From Plectrocnemia conspersa (Eukaryota; Arthropoda; Insecta; Trichoptera; Polycentropodidae), in NCBI GenBank assembly GCA_009617715.1, contig VTFK01000276.1, forward strand, positions 682,001 to 746,000: a stretch of 64,000 nt of DNA, written 5' to 3'. The notes below the pieces were generated by a model that made no database searches, had not been told where the DNA came from, and saw only the letters and a list, made by a program, of their open reading frames with translations. The position numbers were made by a program, and so were the translations under genes. Positions 33,599 through 44,524 of this stretch are shown one piece after another. Positions within the stretch are counted from its first letter, which is position 1; each line of letters starts with the position of its first letter.

Positions 33599-36500
33599 CT
33601 AAAAGTAATTTGAAACGTTATAATCTCGTGCTACGTCAATCGAATCGAATATATATTATACAATAAAACAACTTACCGACAGTTTTGGTGACTAATTTAA
33701 TTCCAGAGTCGTAATCTGCGCCTAGCATTTCAACCACAACGGACGGGCTGGCTGTGCCCCTTCCGGACTTACTCAAATGCCTAGCGCCGATTATTCTCAT
33801 TTGGATTTTTATCGGTTGTACGTCTACAATTGATTTCCTATCGTACGGATTATAGTCGTCTTGGAACATGAATTCTGGTTTGAGTACATATCCGCATCCT
33901 CCGTTCTGTTTGAAGAGCGCTGCGTTTATCTGCATCGGCTTATCTGGAGTTTGATAATTCAGAGCGACCATCTGCGAGCCAGAGTTCCACATCGGGATCG
34001 GATTATAATTGGAAGAGTCGATCCTTTGACCCTTAGGATATACGCGACTGAATTGATATTTGTGGTACTTCGTAAAGAACGGAATCTCCAGCTGGCAGAT
34101 CAGCTTCTCGGCTTTGGTCTCAGGGAACGAAGACATTTCAAAATAGACGAAGCCCTTGCCTTTGGCGCGGTCCAAGTTGAAAGCGACCGATCTGCAATAG
34201 ATGATCAAGTCGGACATATTTTTGGCGATGCGCCATGTACGTTCCATCTCGCGGTGCTGCATGGAGCGAGCACTGGCCGATTCCGCGGTTCCTCTGATTG
34301 CATCGTGCCATTCGAGCGCATCTTCCCTGGAAACGGCGACGATCTCCAATGGTGTGCACATGGATGGATTCTGCACACGTACTACCCACTGAGCTTGACT
34401 TCCACCTTCATTTCCAACGACCAAATCGACTACAGCACCAATTATATCTATGCTGCCTTTTTGCAGTGCACCCAGAGCAATACTAGCATCAATACCCTAA
34501 AAAAATATTTTTTCCATATATTGTTTTATTTTATAAAAACAGCCTGTTTAAAAATAGTGTTTCTTCTCGAGAAATTTTATATAATAAAAAAGCATTTTTA
34601 ATTATATACAACAAAACGTTACGTGTAGAGCAATGAAGACGATGCTGAACCCTTTTTACGAATTAATCAATAAGTTAAAAATACACTAAGTGACTTAAAT
34701 TTCAGTGTAGACTTTACAGCCAATAAAGATCGCTGACAGTCGAAGGGTCTTAAAATATTTATTAAAACATTAATTAAATATTTACACATTTTTATCTGCG
34801 TGAATTCCCGAATTCGGGGATTCTACAAAGATAAAAAAATGTCAGTAATGCTACGGCGGTCAGATATCGCTTCCCGCCGCGACAGACCGCTCTCTGTGTG
34901 GCCAAGCCTTTAGTCTCTCTAAACTATCTGTCGAAACTTACCGCGAAATTTGCTCTTCTCTCTGTGATAGTGATTTTGATATAAAATGTTTATTTTCAAT
35001 CACCGTAAAATGGACGAAAGAAATGAAACCTTTTTGGAAAATTTCGAAGACGCGTTGTCCAACGCCCCCAGTGATTGTGAACATAGTGATATGTGCGAAA
35101 GTGATTATAATTCAAGTGTACGCGAACATAGACCGTGTGTGACGAATTTACATCCAGGTCATCCTTTTATAATGACAAATGTTTTTATACATATCACTCA
35201 AAAAAATATATTGAAATAGATAAGAAAGAAGTATATAATAAAATTAAAACTGAATAAGTATATAGTGTAGTTTATAAGTGTAATTATGAAAATAAATGTG
35301 TTCGTGACAGTTGCACGCAGAAAATGGACGCCGAAAAATTTAGTGAGTGCAAATTTTATTATATTATAAATGGATATTTTTTTATAAATCGTTTATACAA
35401 AAAATTATAGAAGCATTTAAACATACATATTATTAATTTATAAGGTACTGGTTTGCAACCATTTTCAAATTTTTTCAATTTTAAAATTTGCATATTTGTT
35501 TGTTTTAGCAACAATTTTAATTATCAATGAATTTGGAAAGAATAGCTAAATATAGTCGGCGATATTCGGCCCAACTATTCTATTTCCAATATAAAAATTG
35601 TTTTTTGTTGTAAAATGTTTTTTGATAAAAATTATCAATTTTTTGTCAAACAGTAAGTGTTGGGTTGATTGTTGTTGAAGGTCTTATATTTTGCGAAATC
35701 AACAAATTTTCATCATCTTTGCTGGAATATGCATATCTCCTTCTTTCGGGCGGCGGGATGACGTCACTTCTACTGTCTGTCACTACAATTATTCTCGGTA
35801 ATTTCGAGTAAATTATCACTAAACACACTACCCCAAAAATATTAGAATATAACAAACTAAAATGCCCCAAATAGGCGACGACTCATTGCATTACGATGCA
35901 ATGGGATAAGACGACTCTTTTTACGAAAAATTAAAGTAAAATATAATTTATTTTATATTATGTAGAAATAGTATACTACATTATAATATAAGGGCAAACT
36001 TTATTGTAACCCAGTGTATTTTTAATAAAAGAAGACGCAGGAATCACGGACGAATCCTCGGCCGCTACAGAATGTTCTCTCAAGACGAGTCGTTAAGCTG
36101 TTTAGATTATTTTTAATATTTAGTAGGCTCACCCTTAGCTTTAATTACAGCATACTGGCATACTGTCAACTAATGACTTGCAGGTGGACTGAGACAATTT
36201 TCTCCATTCTATCTGCAATTTTTCTCGCAGCTCAATTTTGGATTTGCAATTGTGTTAGAAAACCTTTCCTTTTAATTTTGCCCATAAATGCTGATTTTTC
36301 GCGAAGTATTGCACGGAGGTACATGGAAATATTTTCTTGTAGGAATCCATTAAAGTGGATTTCAACATTGAAATATAAATGTCACTATTCACACTACCCC
36401 CCGCAAGTGTACAAGTTTCCTATTCCTGCTGCTGTCGTGCAACTCCAGACCATACCGTTTCCGCCACTGTATTTGATTTTTGGTACTATGCAATCAATTA

Positions 36501-39500
36501 GATATTCTTTTCCGATTTTTCTACGCACGTAAACACAAAGGGGACCCAAAACTCCAAAAAAAAATATTGAAAAAAGTATGATTATATTAAAAAAATATTG
36601 CTTTATAAATTTTAGGTTAAATTAAGTTTTTAATATTTTTTATATTAACCAATATTAGTTTAAAATTACCTCAAAGTTGGATTCATCGGACCGAAAGTCT
36701 TTCGCCCAATCTTCAGATGTTCAATCTCGGGTTTTTCGAACCCACTCTAACCTTCGAGTTTTATTTATTTAGAGCTTTACAACCTCTGGGTCCACTTCGT
36801 TGAGCCTTCTTCTTATCGTCCGCGAATAAATGGATGGCCATTCATTTGCAGACTTCAGTAGCCAGCTTTGAAGACGTTTTTCGACGATTTTTAAAGGACT
36901 CACGAACCAAGATTTGATCTTCCTGGGCAGTTTTCTTCCAGTTTTTGGCTTTGATTTGTGAGGACCATATTCGTTGAACCGTTTCAAAGCATTTTTGACA
37001 GCGTGTCGTGAACAATTAATGTGTTTACCAATTTCCGACATATTCAATCAATAATAAGCAATATGCGAACGCAATAAAATTATATTCGCTATGTTTGCTT
37101 CACTTAATTCGCGTTTTTTAAAAATTTACATAATATTCATAATAAATTAATAAATAAAAACGACAAATAAAAGCCAAAATGACGCAACTGCACACAAAGG
37201 TCACTTAAGTGAGACTGAACAATAAGACATGTAATCCGTTTTTAAAACTCAAGTGGGCCATTAAAAATGACAAGTTCCCTTATATAGTTCTCAGAATTAC
37301 GGTTAAAACTACTTGCTAAAATATTTTGGTCAGGCTATGCACTTGTAAAGAGTTACACACAATTTTAAGGGGTGCCCCATTATTATGGCCAAGGCTGTAT
37401 TACATACATTTTTTCATTCATCAAAATTTCTCGAGAAATTCGAGAAGTGAAGTCGGGAATATTAATTTTGAGAAATCAGAATGCCTATTTAAAACCATCT
37501 GTGGGAAAGATTTATGCCGACTCTTTTGTTGTATTATAAAGTTATAAAACTTACATTTATATCTCCACTCGGCGATTCCATCTCTTGTACATAGTTTGCC
37601 GGGAACCATTGGTGGCGTTTTCCGCCGTAGTCGCCACGCCACCATCCGGCATCAGGTTTGAGAACGTTGGTTATTATCGAGTGTTTACAGAAAGACAATT
37701 CGTCTTCTTGGCCGGCTTTATAATCGTATAAAGCTTTAACGGTGATCTACATCAAGTCGAATCAATGACAAAATGAACATGCCGACATTCAAACGTCGTA
37801 AAATAAAGTATACCTTAGACGTGAACGAAGCAGGATCCATGTATCCTGGAGTTCCCTGGACAGACGAGTCGTCAGACGTCTGTAAAATTTACGTGAGTTT
37901 ATTTTAATTTCTATTTAATTATCATAGTGTTAAATATTTTAAATTACACTGGCGATGTTCTTGATTATCTCTTCGTTGACAGGGTACCACAGTTTGATCT
38001 TTTTGTAAAGAGGATTCTTTTCGTAGTACGTGACAAGATCGACGAGGCTCTCGAATTTAACCGTTCCTATTGTGTAAAGACGGCCTTCAAGTTTTATTCT
38101 GCAGTGCTTTATTGTTTTATCGGCCCTAAAAGTATTATTTGAAATGTGTAATAAATTAGTCTGACAATTTAAAAATAATTATTATTATAAAAAAAATGCA
38201 ATACCTGAATGATATTGCGAATGAACTATTCTTTTTCTCGCTGGGCCGCACGATAAAAGCTCCATCTGTAGGGACTTTTCTGAGCATTTCTTCAGTGGTC
38301 GATCTAGTCGCGTTCGGTGGTACCATTCTTTACCTTCGTGCTTATTCGGCTGCGGCACTGGATCTTTGAGAGTAATCAGAAACTCCTTAAACAAAACAGA
38401 TTGACAGAAACGACAATCGGTGACTTAATATATTTAATTGCCAAACCATTACTTGACTCTTCAACGGGTGTTGCCTGTAATGCGTGATCAGATTGTAGAG
38501 ACTGTCGAAGAATATAGTTTCGATCAAATAATACTTGGTTACGCCCTTGTCTTGCTTCAGCCGAATTCGGCAATGATTGACTCTGCCTTGACGCCAGAAA
38601 GACAAGCAATAGTCTCCGATGAAGGTTACGCTCTCTCTGACCAAAAACGTACCGTCTCCCAAATGCGAATAAGAATGCAATAAACTCTCGGCTTCTTGTC
38701 TGTTTCCAGTCAGCTTTCCATGGAACCAACACTCGCCGTAATGCAGCTCGTCTTGCGGAACATCTTTACTCACAGTACGCTCTCTATCGGTTTCTCCGTC
38801 GCTGTCCCCTTCGTTATCGTCTTGAGCGCAATAATTATCCATATAAAACAAACAGTTCTCGGTCAAGACGAACAGATGAGGAACCCATTCTTTATCGACG
38901 GGATCTTCCAAGAACAACATGCCGTTCTTGATCGATTGACGCAAGTCCAGCTCCATTCCTTCCTCGGCGCGTAGGGCAAACGAGCTCTCGTCGGCGCCTT
39001 CCGGCAACTTCTTATGCTTCAAGATGATCCTGTTCCTCAAATGTTGCGGAGCCGGAAGACAAGTCTCGTTCTTCTCGTACGGTTGCGTTACTAACATGTC
39101 TCCGAAAACTTCTTGGAGCAGTGTTGCCATTTTGCGCTGTTGAGGCAACGAGCAATTATCTTCTATTGACAATATCAGAGGATAATCGGATTTGACGAAC
39201 GCGTGTTCTTTTATAGTGCGCAATACGTCCATCAGCTTAATTTTGGTGGTCAAGGTGTGACCGTGATAAATCAAAGGCGTTCCGTCTGGACCGTCCCAGC
39301 AGTCTAATTCGATGCAGCGACAACCGGCTCTCAAGCATCTAGCGTACGCTTCTACGGAAGACTCGCTTGAAAATTGATCGCCAGTCAAATATCTGCAATG
39401 ATTATATCAATTATAAAGATAACTTATTCATATTAAACGAAAGTTTTTATAATCAATACTTACGTGTTGTGAGATGAAGCGATCCAATAATGTGCCATCG

Positions 39501-42500
39501 GCCTCGTCATGTCTTGATTCACGTGATCGTTACTATTGTTCCAAATGGAGTTTTGCTTTGAATATAAAAATTCGATGAACTGAAATTTGAATATGATTTT
39601 ATGCCTCATGTAAATATGTAAGATATTAATTAATTAATGATTATAATTACTTCGAATGAAGTAAAGTACGGCTCTTGAACGTCACGTTGAGGATCACGCA
39701 AATAGTCTCTGATGAAAGCCGAAGCATCAGTTTCACTGTTACCCAAGGGATCGCTCTGCTCTTGCAGAAGAAAATTTTGAAACTCAAGCAGGGTAACAAC
39801 ACTACCGTTGGCACAGTATAAATTGTGTTTATCGAATACGTCGTGAACGCTCTAAAAACATGATAAGGAATACCTCCAATAATCAATTGTATTTCATTTT
39901 TAAGTTTTGTTTCAAATAGTACAAAAGTGACATTAATTAAATAGCTCAGAATCAGACTTGCCATTCAAAAATGTCCATCAAACATATTGAGCTGAAAACT
40001 ACATTACGTATAGAAGCATGCAAAAATACCATACAATATATTCGTAATCCTTAATTGGATTTCTCGAAACTTACTATCACTCTTTTAGGATCATCTCTAT
40101 ATTTATGAGTGGTTACTTAGTCAATTGACCGTCAGCTTTTGTGGTACAAAATAAATATGATAAAAATAACTACACTTGGTGAAGATAGAATGATACTATA
40201 AATGCAATTATGTGTTAAACGTAAAATCACCGTGTATATTACAAGTGAGTATTTTCGAAACATTTGACATATATATACATATACACGAAATATGTTTTTT
40301 TGCACGCTACTATATATAGAATCAATGACAATGTTAAATAGGCAAGTATAATCCTACGCCATCATATATGATGAAATACTAACATTCTCATCGAAAATTA
40401 ACTTGTGGTAAAATGACACAAAGTCGTCAAAACCAATCTCGCCCCTCTTACGTGTGTCTATCTCTTGAAAAAAGTCGCGAAGTTTATTCGTCGATATCTT
40501 GCAGTTGATTTTCGGTAAAAAGCTCTTCAAATCCTTCAATGATATCCTGAAAATAATTTTATCATAAAAATACTAATCCGAACTATATAATATAAATTAT
40601 GGACTAAAAAAAGTAGTACAAATTAATTGAAAGATTTCTATATCCTTAAAATTATAAAGTGTAAATCTAATCGTAAATGTTTATGAAATATTTGAAAATA
40701 TTATTTTAATTTATAAAAACAGACAGTGCAATTTAATAATTGCGATAAAATAATTCATTTATCTAAAAAATATTATTAAATAAAATATGTATTATTTGTA
40801 ACTTCAATTGTTTTAAAACTTTTTGAGAAAAAATACACATTGTATGTATTTTATTTATTATGATAAATAATATCAATTAAATGGCCGCCTCTGTCAGGGA
40901 TGACAGATGGGGACATTTCTCCCCTCCTTGAATTTGGCCAAAAAATGTCATTCAATGAAATACTATGAATTTTAATGAATGACTGGCCAACTTTTACCCC
41001 CCCCGCTCCCCTGTTGGAAAAAGCTAAAATGACGTTCTTGAGTCTAAACTAAAAATTTTCAGGTTATCCATAAAAATGGTCCCTCCCTTGAATTTGGCTA
41101 GATAATATCATTTAGTGAAATACTATGAATTTTAATGAAATCAATATATTAAAAAACCAACCACTGACTGGTCAACTTTTGCCCCCCCCCCCTCCTGAAA
41201 AAACCTAAAATGACGTTCTTAATTCTAAACTAAAATTTTTCTGGTTATCCATAAAATAAGGTGTAAAAACAGTCTCGTATCTATCCCTAAAATATTTTTT
41301 TAAATATGTCATTTCTGTGAAATCATATCGGAATACATTTTGCTCCGTAGATATATGTTTTTACAGTGAAAATGTAATATCGTAGATGCTAGTAAAATTA
41401 CATGATTTTTTATACGTAGTAATATATACATTTACATACAATGTATAAATGTTACAGTGATGTGTATTTTTCAGTGAAGTTATATTTTCACTAGTGAAGT
41501 TCAAATACATTTTCACCAATAGATACATATATTTCTTTTAGTGAAAATATAATTTAACTGATAGGATAAAATTAAATGCTGCTTTAAAATGTCCATGAAA
41601 CTTATCTGACAGTTGCAAAACGTCAATTTGCTGTCAAACCCAAACCTAACCTACTCGAATTAATCAAACCCAAATTGAAAAACTAGTTAGTTTTAAACTT
41701 TCATTAGATTAAGTCCAAAATACAAACTAAGCAAACTCAACTCTCAGGGGAAAATAAGAAGTACAGACAGATGACACATCTTGCATATTGCTCTATAGTT
41801 CAACTGCACTTTGATATCACTGTTTTAAAAATATTACTACCCTTGCCGATTTTATTATGTACTTCTGATATAAGAGTATGGGTTAAAGTATATTCAAATC
41901 GAATTTTGGTCAATAGGAGGGCGCAAAAACAATAAGCACTTCGATTTTGACTTCCGAGAAAGGATAATAATTGTTTATTGCGCTCTCCTATTGGTCAAAA
42001 TTCAGTTTAGAATTGCTTCATTCGATTTTCACTTATTTTAAATCATAATATTGCTATAAAAAGTGTTGATATGAACAATGGATAACAAAACTTTTCTACT
42101 GCAACAGCAATATTAGCCGCCAGTTAACTTTACCTATACGTGAAACAATGCTACTTGGACTTTACACGTAACTTTTCACGCAAAACATCCAAAGTTGCAC
42201 CCGATGTGCGTCAAATTGTGCCGTCTTGTTGGAACCAAATGTCTTCCACATCAGTATCTTCGATTTTGTGGCAAAAATAATCGGTTGTCATGCGCCTATA
42301 GCAATCACCGTTAACTGTTACAATCTGAGCTTCAACATTTTCAAAAAAGTAAGGCCTGACAATGCGCACTTTTTGAGTCACATGTAATGGTCTCTCATGA
42401 ATCACATGAGGATTTTCTTCGCCCCATATGCGGCAATTTTGATTATTAAGTTACCCATAGAGGTGAAAATGTGTCTCATTAGAGAAAAAAATTCTTTGAA

Positions 42501-44508
42501 AAATCAGCATCAACTTCCTGCTGCTCTAACACCCAATCTGCGTAAATTCTTCAGTCTTCAGTTCTTGTCATCTGAATTTTAAACGGATGTAGGTGCAAGT
42601 CCAGATGCCAAATGGAGCCATAAGAAAAGCTCAAAAACTGCGAACGCCGACAAATCGACAATTGCAGGTCTTCGGCTATATTGGATAAAGTTGTTAAAAC
42701 TCATCCACTTAATTAAAGTTTTTATAAGGTTTTAAAGTTTTGTGCGAAGATATGCAAAGTCAACATCTATTATTACACGTACATTGGTTGTTACGTAGAA
42801 AAGTACTCAATTGCTTTTTTGAACTTCGTGATGAAAAAGATTATTTTGAATGAACTGAACGGTTGTGTTAACAATCTTTTTTGGTTAGCTAAGGTTACTT
42901 ACTTGACTGATATTTTTACTTATTTTAATGAACTGAATTTGAGTCTCCAATGTGCAGCTGTAATATATTTAAAGTTGAAGATAAAATAGAAGCGATTATA
43001 AAAAAATCAACTGTATGTATGAGTCTTTTCAAACACTCGATGATTTTATAGAAACTTCCAATAAAAAGAAAATGAAACACGGCAGATTTTTGTTGAACAT
43101 TTAATGGTTCTAAAAAGCAGCTTTAGGAATTATTTTACCTGTCCTGATTTTGGCAATAACTGGATTAAAATCCATTTGGAAGTTTCTAATGCTATCTGTA
43201 TTTGAATAAAATATTTTCGTGGAATTGTCATGCGATACTACAATTCAACAAAACTTAACTCACCAATTATTAGTTACTTCTCAGATCTGCTTACCCTGCA
43301 CTTGCAAATAAAGCACTCCAACATTTGATTCCGTTCTGCACAACATATTTACGTAAACAGACTTTTTCAATATTGTTATGTATTAAATCAAAGCATAGAA
43401 ACAGACTCAACGTAGAAGCGGTCCTCAGAATAAAGCTTTTCAACATCGAGCCTGACATTGCGGTTATGGTTTCAAGGAAACAACTATATCCATCTCAATA
43501 AGTAAAAATTATTTACAGAAAACATATTTTAATAAGAATTATATCAAACATAAAATGTTTTATATGAGTTTAATATATTATAATTTATAGCTCTTTTAAT
43601 TTTTTATATCTGTATTCAATTTATATATATATATAATTTACTTAAATAATGAGATACATTTTTACCAATATTTATTAAATGTAGTGAGCCAGAAAAATCT
43701 CAAGAACGACGTAAAACGGTTAGGGTTGGGTTCGCAAAATAAAATATTCAAGAAAGGGTCCATGGACTACATACGTTTAAGAACCGCTGCTGTATATCAA
43801 TATTTCTTTATATTAAATATTTTACAATTAAGTAAAAAATAAATTTCTAAACTTAATTTTACAGCGAAAGATTTACAATATAATAATAATAAAGAAATAT
43901 TACATATCGCGTCCATTTTCCATCAAATAAAACTCTCGTCGTAGCCACCGGTCAATCTGTAGAGGAAAAGAGGAGTGGAGTCCATCGTCGACGAGATATT
44001 TTAATCCTCGGTACCAGATGTTGCACTCGTGTTCTGACAAAGCTATTTAAAGAGAAAATCCATAAAATAAAATTAAAAACCTTTTCAAATTATAGTTATA
44101 TAGTATCAAAACAGATCACTAACCTGCGACGGACAGTGTCCTCAGCTTGAACTCAGAACCGTAAATTATTACAAAGCATTTATGTGACTCTATCTTCTTG
44201 GCTTCTTCGGGCCAACGCTCAAAGTCCTTGGAGATCTTCCCGATTCTGATCTCCTTGATTTCCCTCAACTCCAAGCAGCCTTCGTAATTGTTATTCGCCG
44301 GCTGCAAATTCCTAGACCACATAATTTGGTAAGTCTCACGTCTCAATAGTAGGGTTTTCCGCTCGGGTCTCTTGCGGTGATAAAACTTGGTGATTATTGT
44401 GCCTCTCTCCAGCTGGGCAATTAGTTGCTCCATCTCGCGTATCAGACCGCCGCTAGTCGACGCTTTTGCGTTATCCACTGTCACTTCCGACGTCGTCGCT
44501 GTCGCCAT
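33339..44508 (-). CDS. Phospholipase C gamma (12 coding exons)
   Basis: This is a phosphoinositide phospholipase C of the gamma class, which cuts PIP2 into IP3 and diacylglycerol downstream of tyrosine kinases (Drosophila counterpart: small wing). Exons on the - strand: 44124-44508, 43904-44042, 40384-40546, 39651-39851, 39464-39579, 38453-39392, 38205-38385, 37948-38125, 37814-37879, 37555-37746, 33677-34496, 33339-33598. All introns are GT-AG and phases match. The product is about 1213 residues, close to the usual length. Domains: PH (about 20-170), EF (about 175-325), X box (330-480), half PH (490-520), SH2 (557-640), SH2 (669-755), SH3 (791-850), half PH (855-930), Y box (945-1065), C2 (1080-1200). 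Catalytic His333 and His378 have the spacing expected for the family. One base seems to be missing near 38315. An acceptor at 44525 implies a non-coding first exon upstream. Confidence 0.95.
33677..34496 (-). CDS. PLC-gamma exon 11 (split PH C-half, Y box, C2 start)
   Basis: The exon opens with [20 protein letters not shown], completes the split PH domain ([30 protein letters not shown]), then the catalytic Y half ([42 protein letters not shown]) and the first C2 strands ([13 protein letters not shown]). It joins exon 10 in phase 0 and exon 12 in phase 1. The donor is GTAAGT. Confidence 0.95.
34497..37554 (-). other. PLC-gamma intron 10, with transposon relics
   Basis: This 3.06-kb intron separates the SH3 exon from the Y-box exon. 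It holds a decayed Tc1-type element (36117-37402) and a 77-codon open frame at 34986-35219 with an acidic start ([15 protein letters not shown]) whose identity I cannot establish; a transposase N-terminus is possible. A GC-rich patch at 34850-34950 precedes that frame. Confidence 0.7.
36117..37402 (-). mobile_element. Decayed Tc1-type transposon
   Basis: The - strand carries an HTH segment ([19 protein letters not shown]), [23 protein letters not shown] (second catalytic region), [17 protein letters not shown] and the end [12 protein letters not shown], in several frames and interrupted by stops. Near 37372-37402 the sequence 'ggccataataatggggcacc' (- strand) looks like the 5' terminal repeat. 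The 3' terminal repeat was not found. It lies in a PLC-gamma intron and is inactive. Confidence 0.8.
37555..37746 (-). CDS. PLC-gamma exon 10 (SH3 domain)
   Basis: One phase-0 exon of 64 codons encodes essentially the whole SH3 domain: [35 protein letters not shown], then a short linker. The ALYDY, WW and P..Y positions that form the proline-binding face are all present. Confidence 0.95.
37814..37879 (-). CDS. PLC-gamma exon 9 (22-codon micro-exon with the regulatory tyrosine)
   Basis: The exon is 66 bp, in phase 0 at both ends, and encodes [20 protein letters not shown] plus SK. It lies between the second SH2 and the SH3 domain, where vertebrate PLC-gamma carries its activating tyrosine. 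The only tyrosine here, Tyr781 in PGYMDP, is the likely equivalent (human Tyr783). Because the exon is frame-neutral, skipping would remove this site without disturbing the protein. Confidence 0.88.
37948..38125 (-). CDS. PLC-gamma exon 8 (second SH2, C-terminal half)
   Basis: The exon encodes [37 protein letters not shown] and [11 protein letters not shown]. The exon must end at AGT|GTAATT; the nearer GT two bases earlier would put a stop into exon 9. The first base completes an arginine codon with AG from exon 7. Confidence 0.92.
38205..38385 (-). CDS. PLC-gamma exon 7 (second SH2, N-terminal half), apparent 1-base deletion
   Basis: The exon begins [18 protein letters not shown] and KEWYH in the frame set by exon 6, but the family sequence continues ([35 protein letters not shown]) only in the next frame, which is the one that joins exon 8. 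The switch falls at TACCACCGAAC on the - strand (plus positions about 38314-38320), where insects usually have a proline codon after WYH or WFH. One C seems to be missing from a short C run. Everything around it is well conserved, so a sequence or assembly error is the first suspicion. Confidence 0.85.
38453..39392 (-). CDS. PLC-gamma exon 6 (X box, split PH N-half, first SH2)
   Basis: This 940-bp exon runs from [20 protein letters not shown] through the X-box core ([32 protein letters not shown]), the first half of the split PH ([17 protein letters not shown]), an acidic linker, and the whole N-terminal SH2 domain ([28 protein letters not shown]). Arg586 in FLVRES is the phosphotyrosine-binding arginine. 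The donor is GTAATG. Confidence 0.96.
39464..39579 (-). CDS. PLC-gamma exon 5 (start of X box)
   Basis: The exon encodes [15 protein letters not shown] and ends [12 protein letters not shown], with the last codon split AC|A into exon 6. It supplies the first catalytic histidine (His333) and the neighbouring Asn. Confidence 0.95.
39651..39851 (-). CDS. PLC-gamma exon 4 (EF-hand region)
   Basis: The exon is 67 codons, phase 0 at both ends: [52 protein letters not shown]. It covers the later EF lobe and the conserved lead into the X box. The donor is GTAATT. Confidence 0.93.
40384..40546 (-). CDS. PLC-gamma exon 3 (EF-hand region)
   Basis: The exon encodes [39 protein letters not shown] and [13 protein letters not shown]. 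This is the first EF lobe of the family. The donor GTTAGT is weaker than usual. The first base completes Met with AT from exon 2. Confidence 0.92.
40895..41245 (-). repeat. G-tract dispersed repeat, two tandem copies
   Basis: Both copies share 'ttgaatttggc', 'aatactatgaattttaatga' and a run of seven or more C, then 'ctaaaatgacgttctt' and 'aggttatccataaaa'-like ends. Copies on the other strand lie at about 4465-4570, 5075-5165 and 63525-63665. It is non-coding and its class is unknown. Confidence 0.65.
41880..42030. repeat. Palindromic MITE copy
   Basis: The left half 'cgaattttggtcaatagg' and 'agggcgcaaaaacaat' is mirrored by 'attgtttattgcgctctcct' and 'attggtcaaaattcag'. It is the same family as 5168-5450. 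Confidence 0.65.
42190..42610 (-). pseudogene. Tc1/mariner-superfamily transposase fragment
   Basis: On the - strand the pieces [39 protein letters not shown] and [12 protein letters not shown] match the middle of IS630/Tc1/mariner-type transposases found widely in insects; the WFQQDG motif holds a catalytic Asp. Stops and frameshifts break it on both sides and no ends were found. A second, different fragment of this kind lies at 60180-60890. Confidence 0.75.
42700..43792 (+). pseudogene. hAT transposase C-terminal relic
   Basis: Broken + strand pieces, [20 protein letters not shown] near 42765, then [20 protein letters not shown] and [20 protein letters not shown] at 43290-43460, are the dimerisation region of a BED-type hAT transposase. 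The end near 43778-43792 (ttaagaaccgctgctg) resembles a hAT terminal repeat. The 5' end was not found. It lies in PLC-gamma intron 2. Confidence 0.75.
43904..44042 (-). CDS. PLC-gamma exon 2 (end of PH, start of EF)
   Basis: The exon encodes [40 protein letters not shown]. Two in-phase acceptors exist nine bases apart (aaatag and gtcag); the upstream one is preferred because it restores the expected ALSEHE, while the other would drop three residues. Confidence 0.92.
44124..44508 (-). CDS. PLC-gamma exon 1 (start and PH domain)
   Basis: ATG is at 44508 ([12 protein letters not shown]). The exon carries the N-terminal PH core: [47 protein letters not shown] and [18 protein letters not shown]. 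The acceptor 16 bases upstream of the ATG shows that this is not the first exon of the transcript. Confidence 0.94.
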
Positions 44509-44524
44509 GTTACGTTATCAACCC

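Larger units (their letters stand above)
40547..43903 (-). other. PLC-gamma intron 2, rich in repeats
   Basis: This 3.36-kb intron contains two tandem reverse-oriented G-tract repeats (about 40895-41245), a palindromic MITE copy (41880-42030), a Tc1/mariner-superfamily transposase fragment (42190-42610) and a hAT C-terminal relic (about 42700-43792). No other gene was seen. Confidence 0.75.

Noticed and set aside
33861..34601. Long + strand open frame opposite PLC-gamma exon 11
   Set aside because: It is an antisense shadow; the - strand frame is an unmistakable PLC Y box and C2 domain with matching splice sites.
34986..35219. Independent gene in PLC-gamma intron 10
   Set aside because: It is short, has an acidic start only, no recognisable domain and lies among transposon debris; it is kept only as a note in the intron entry.
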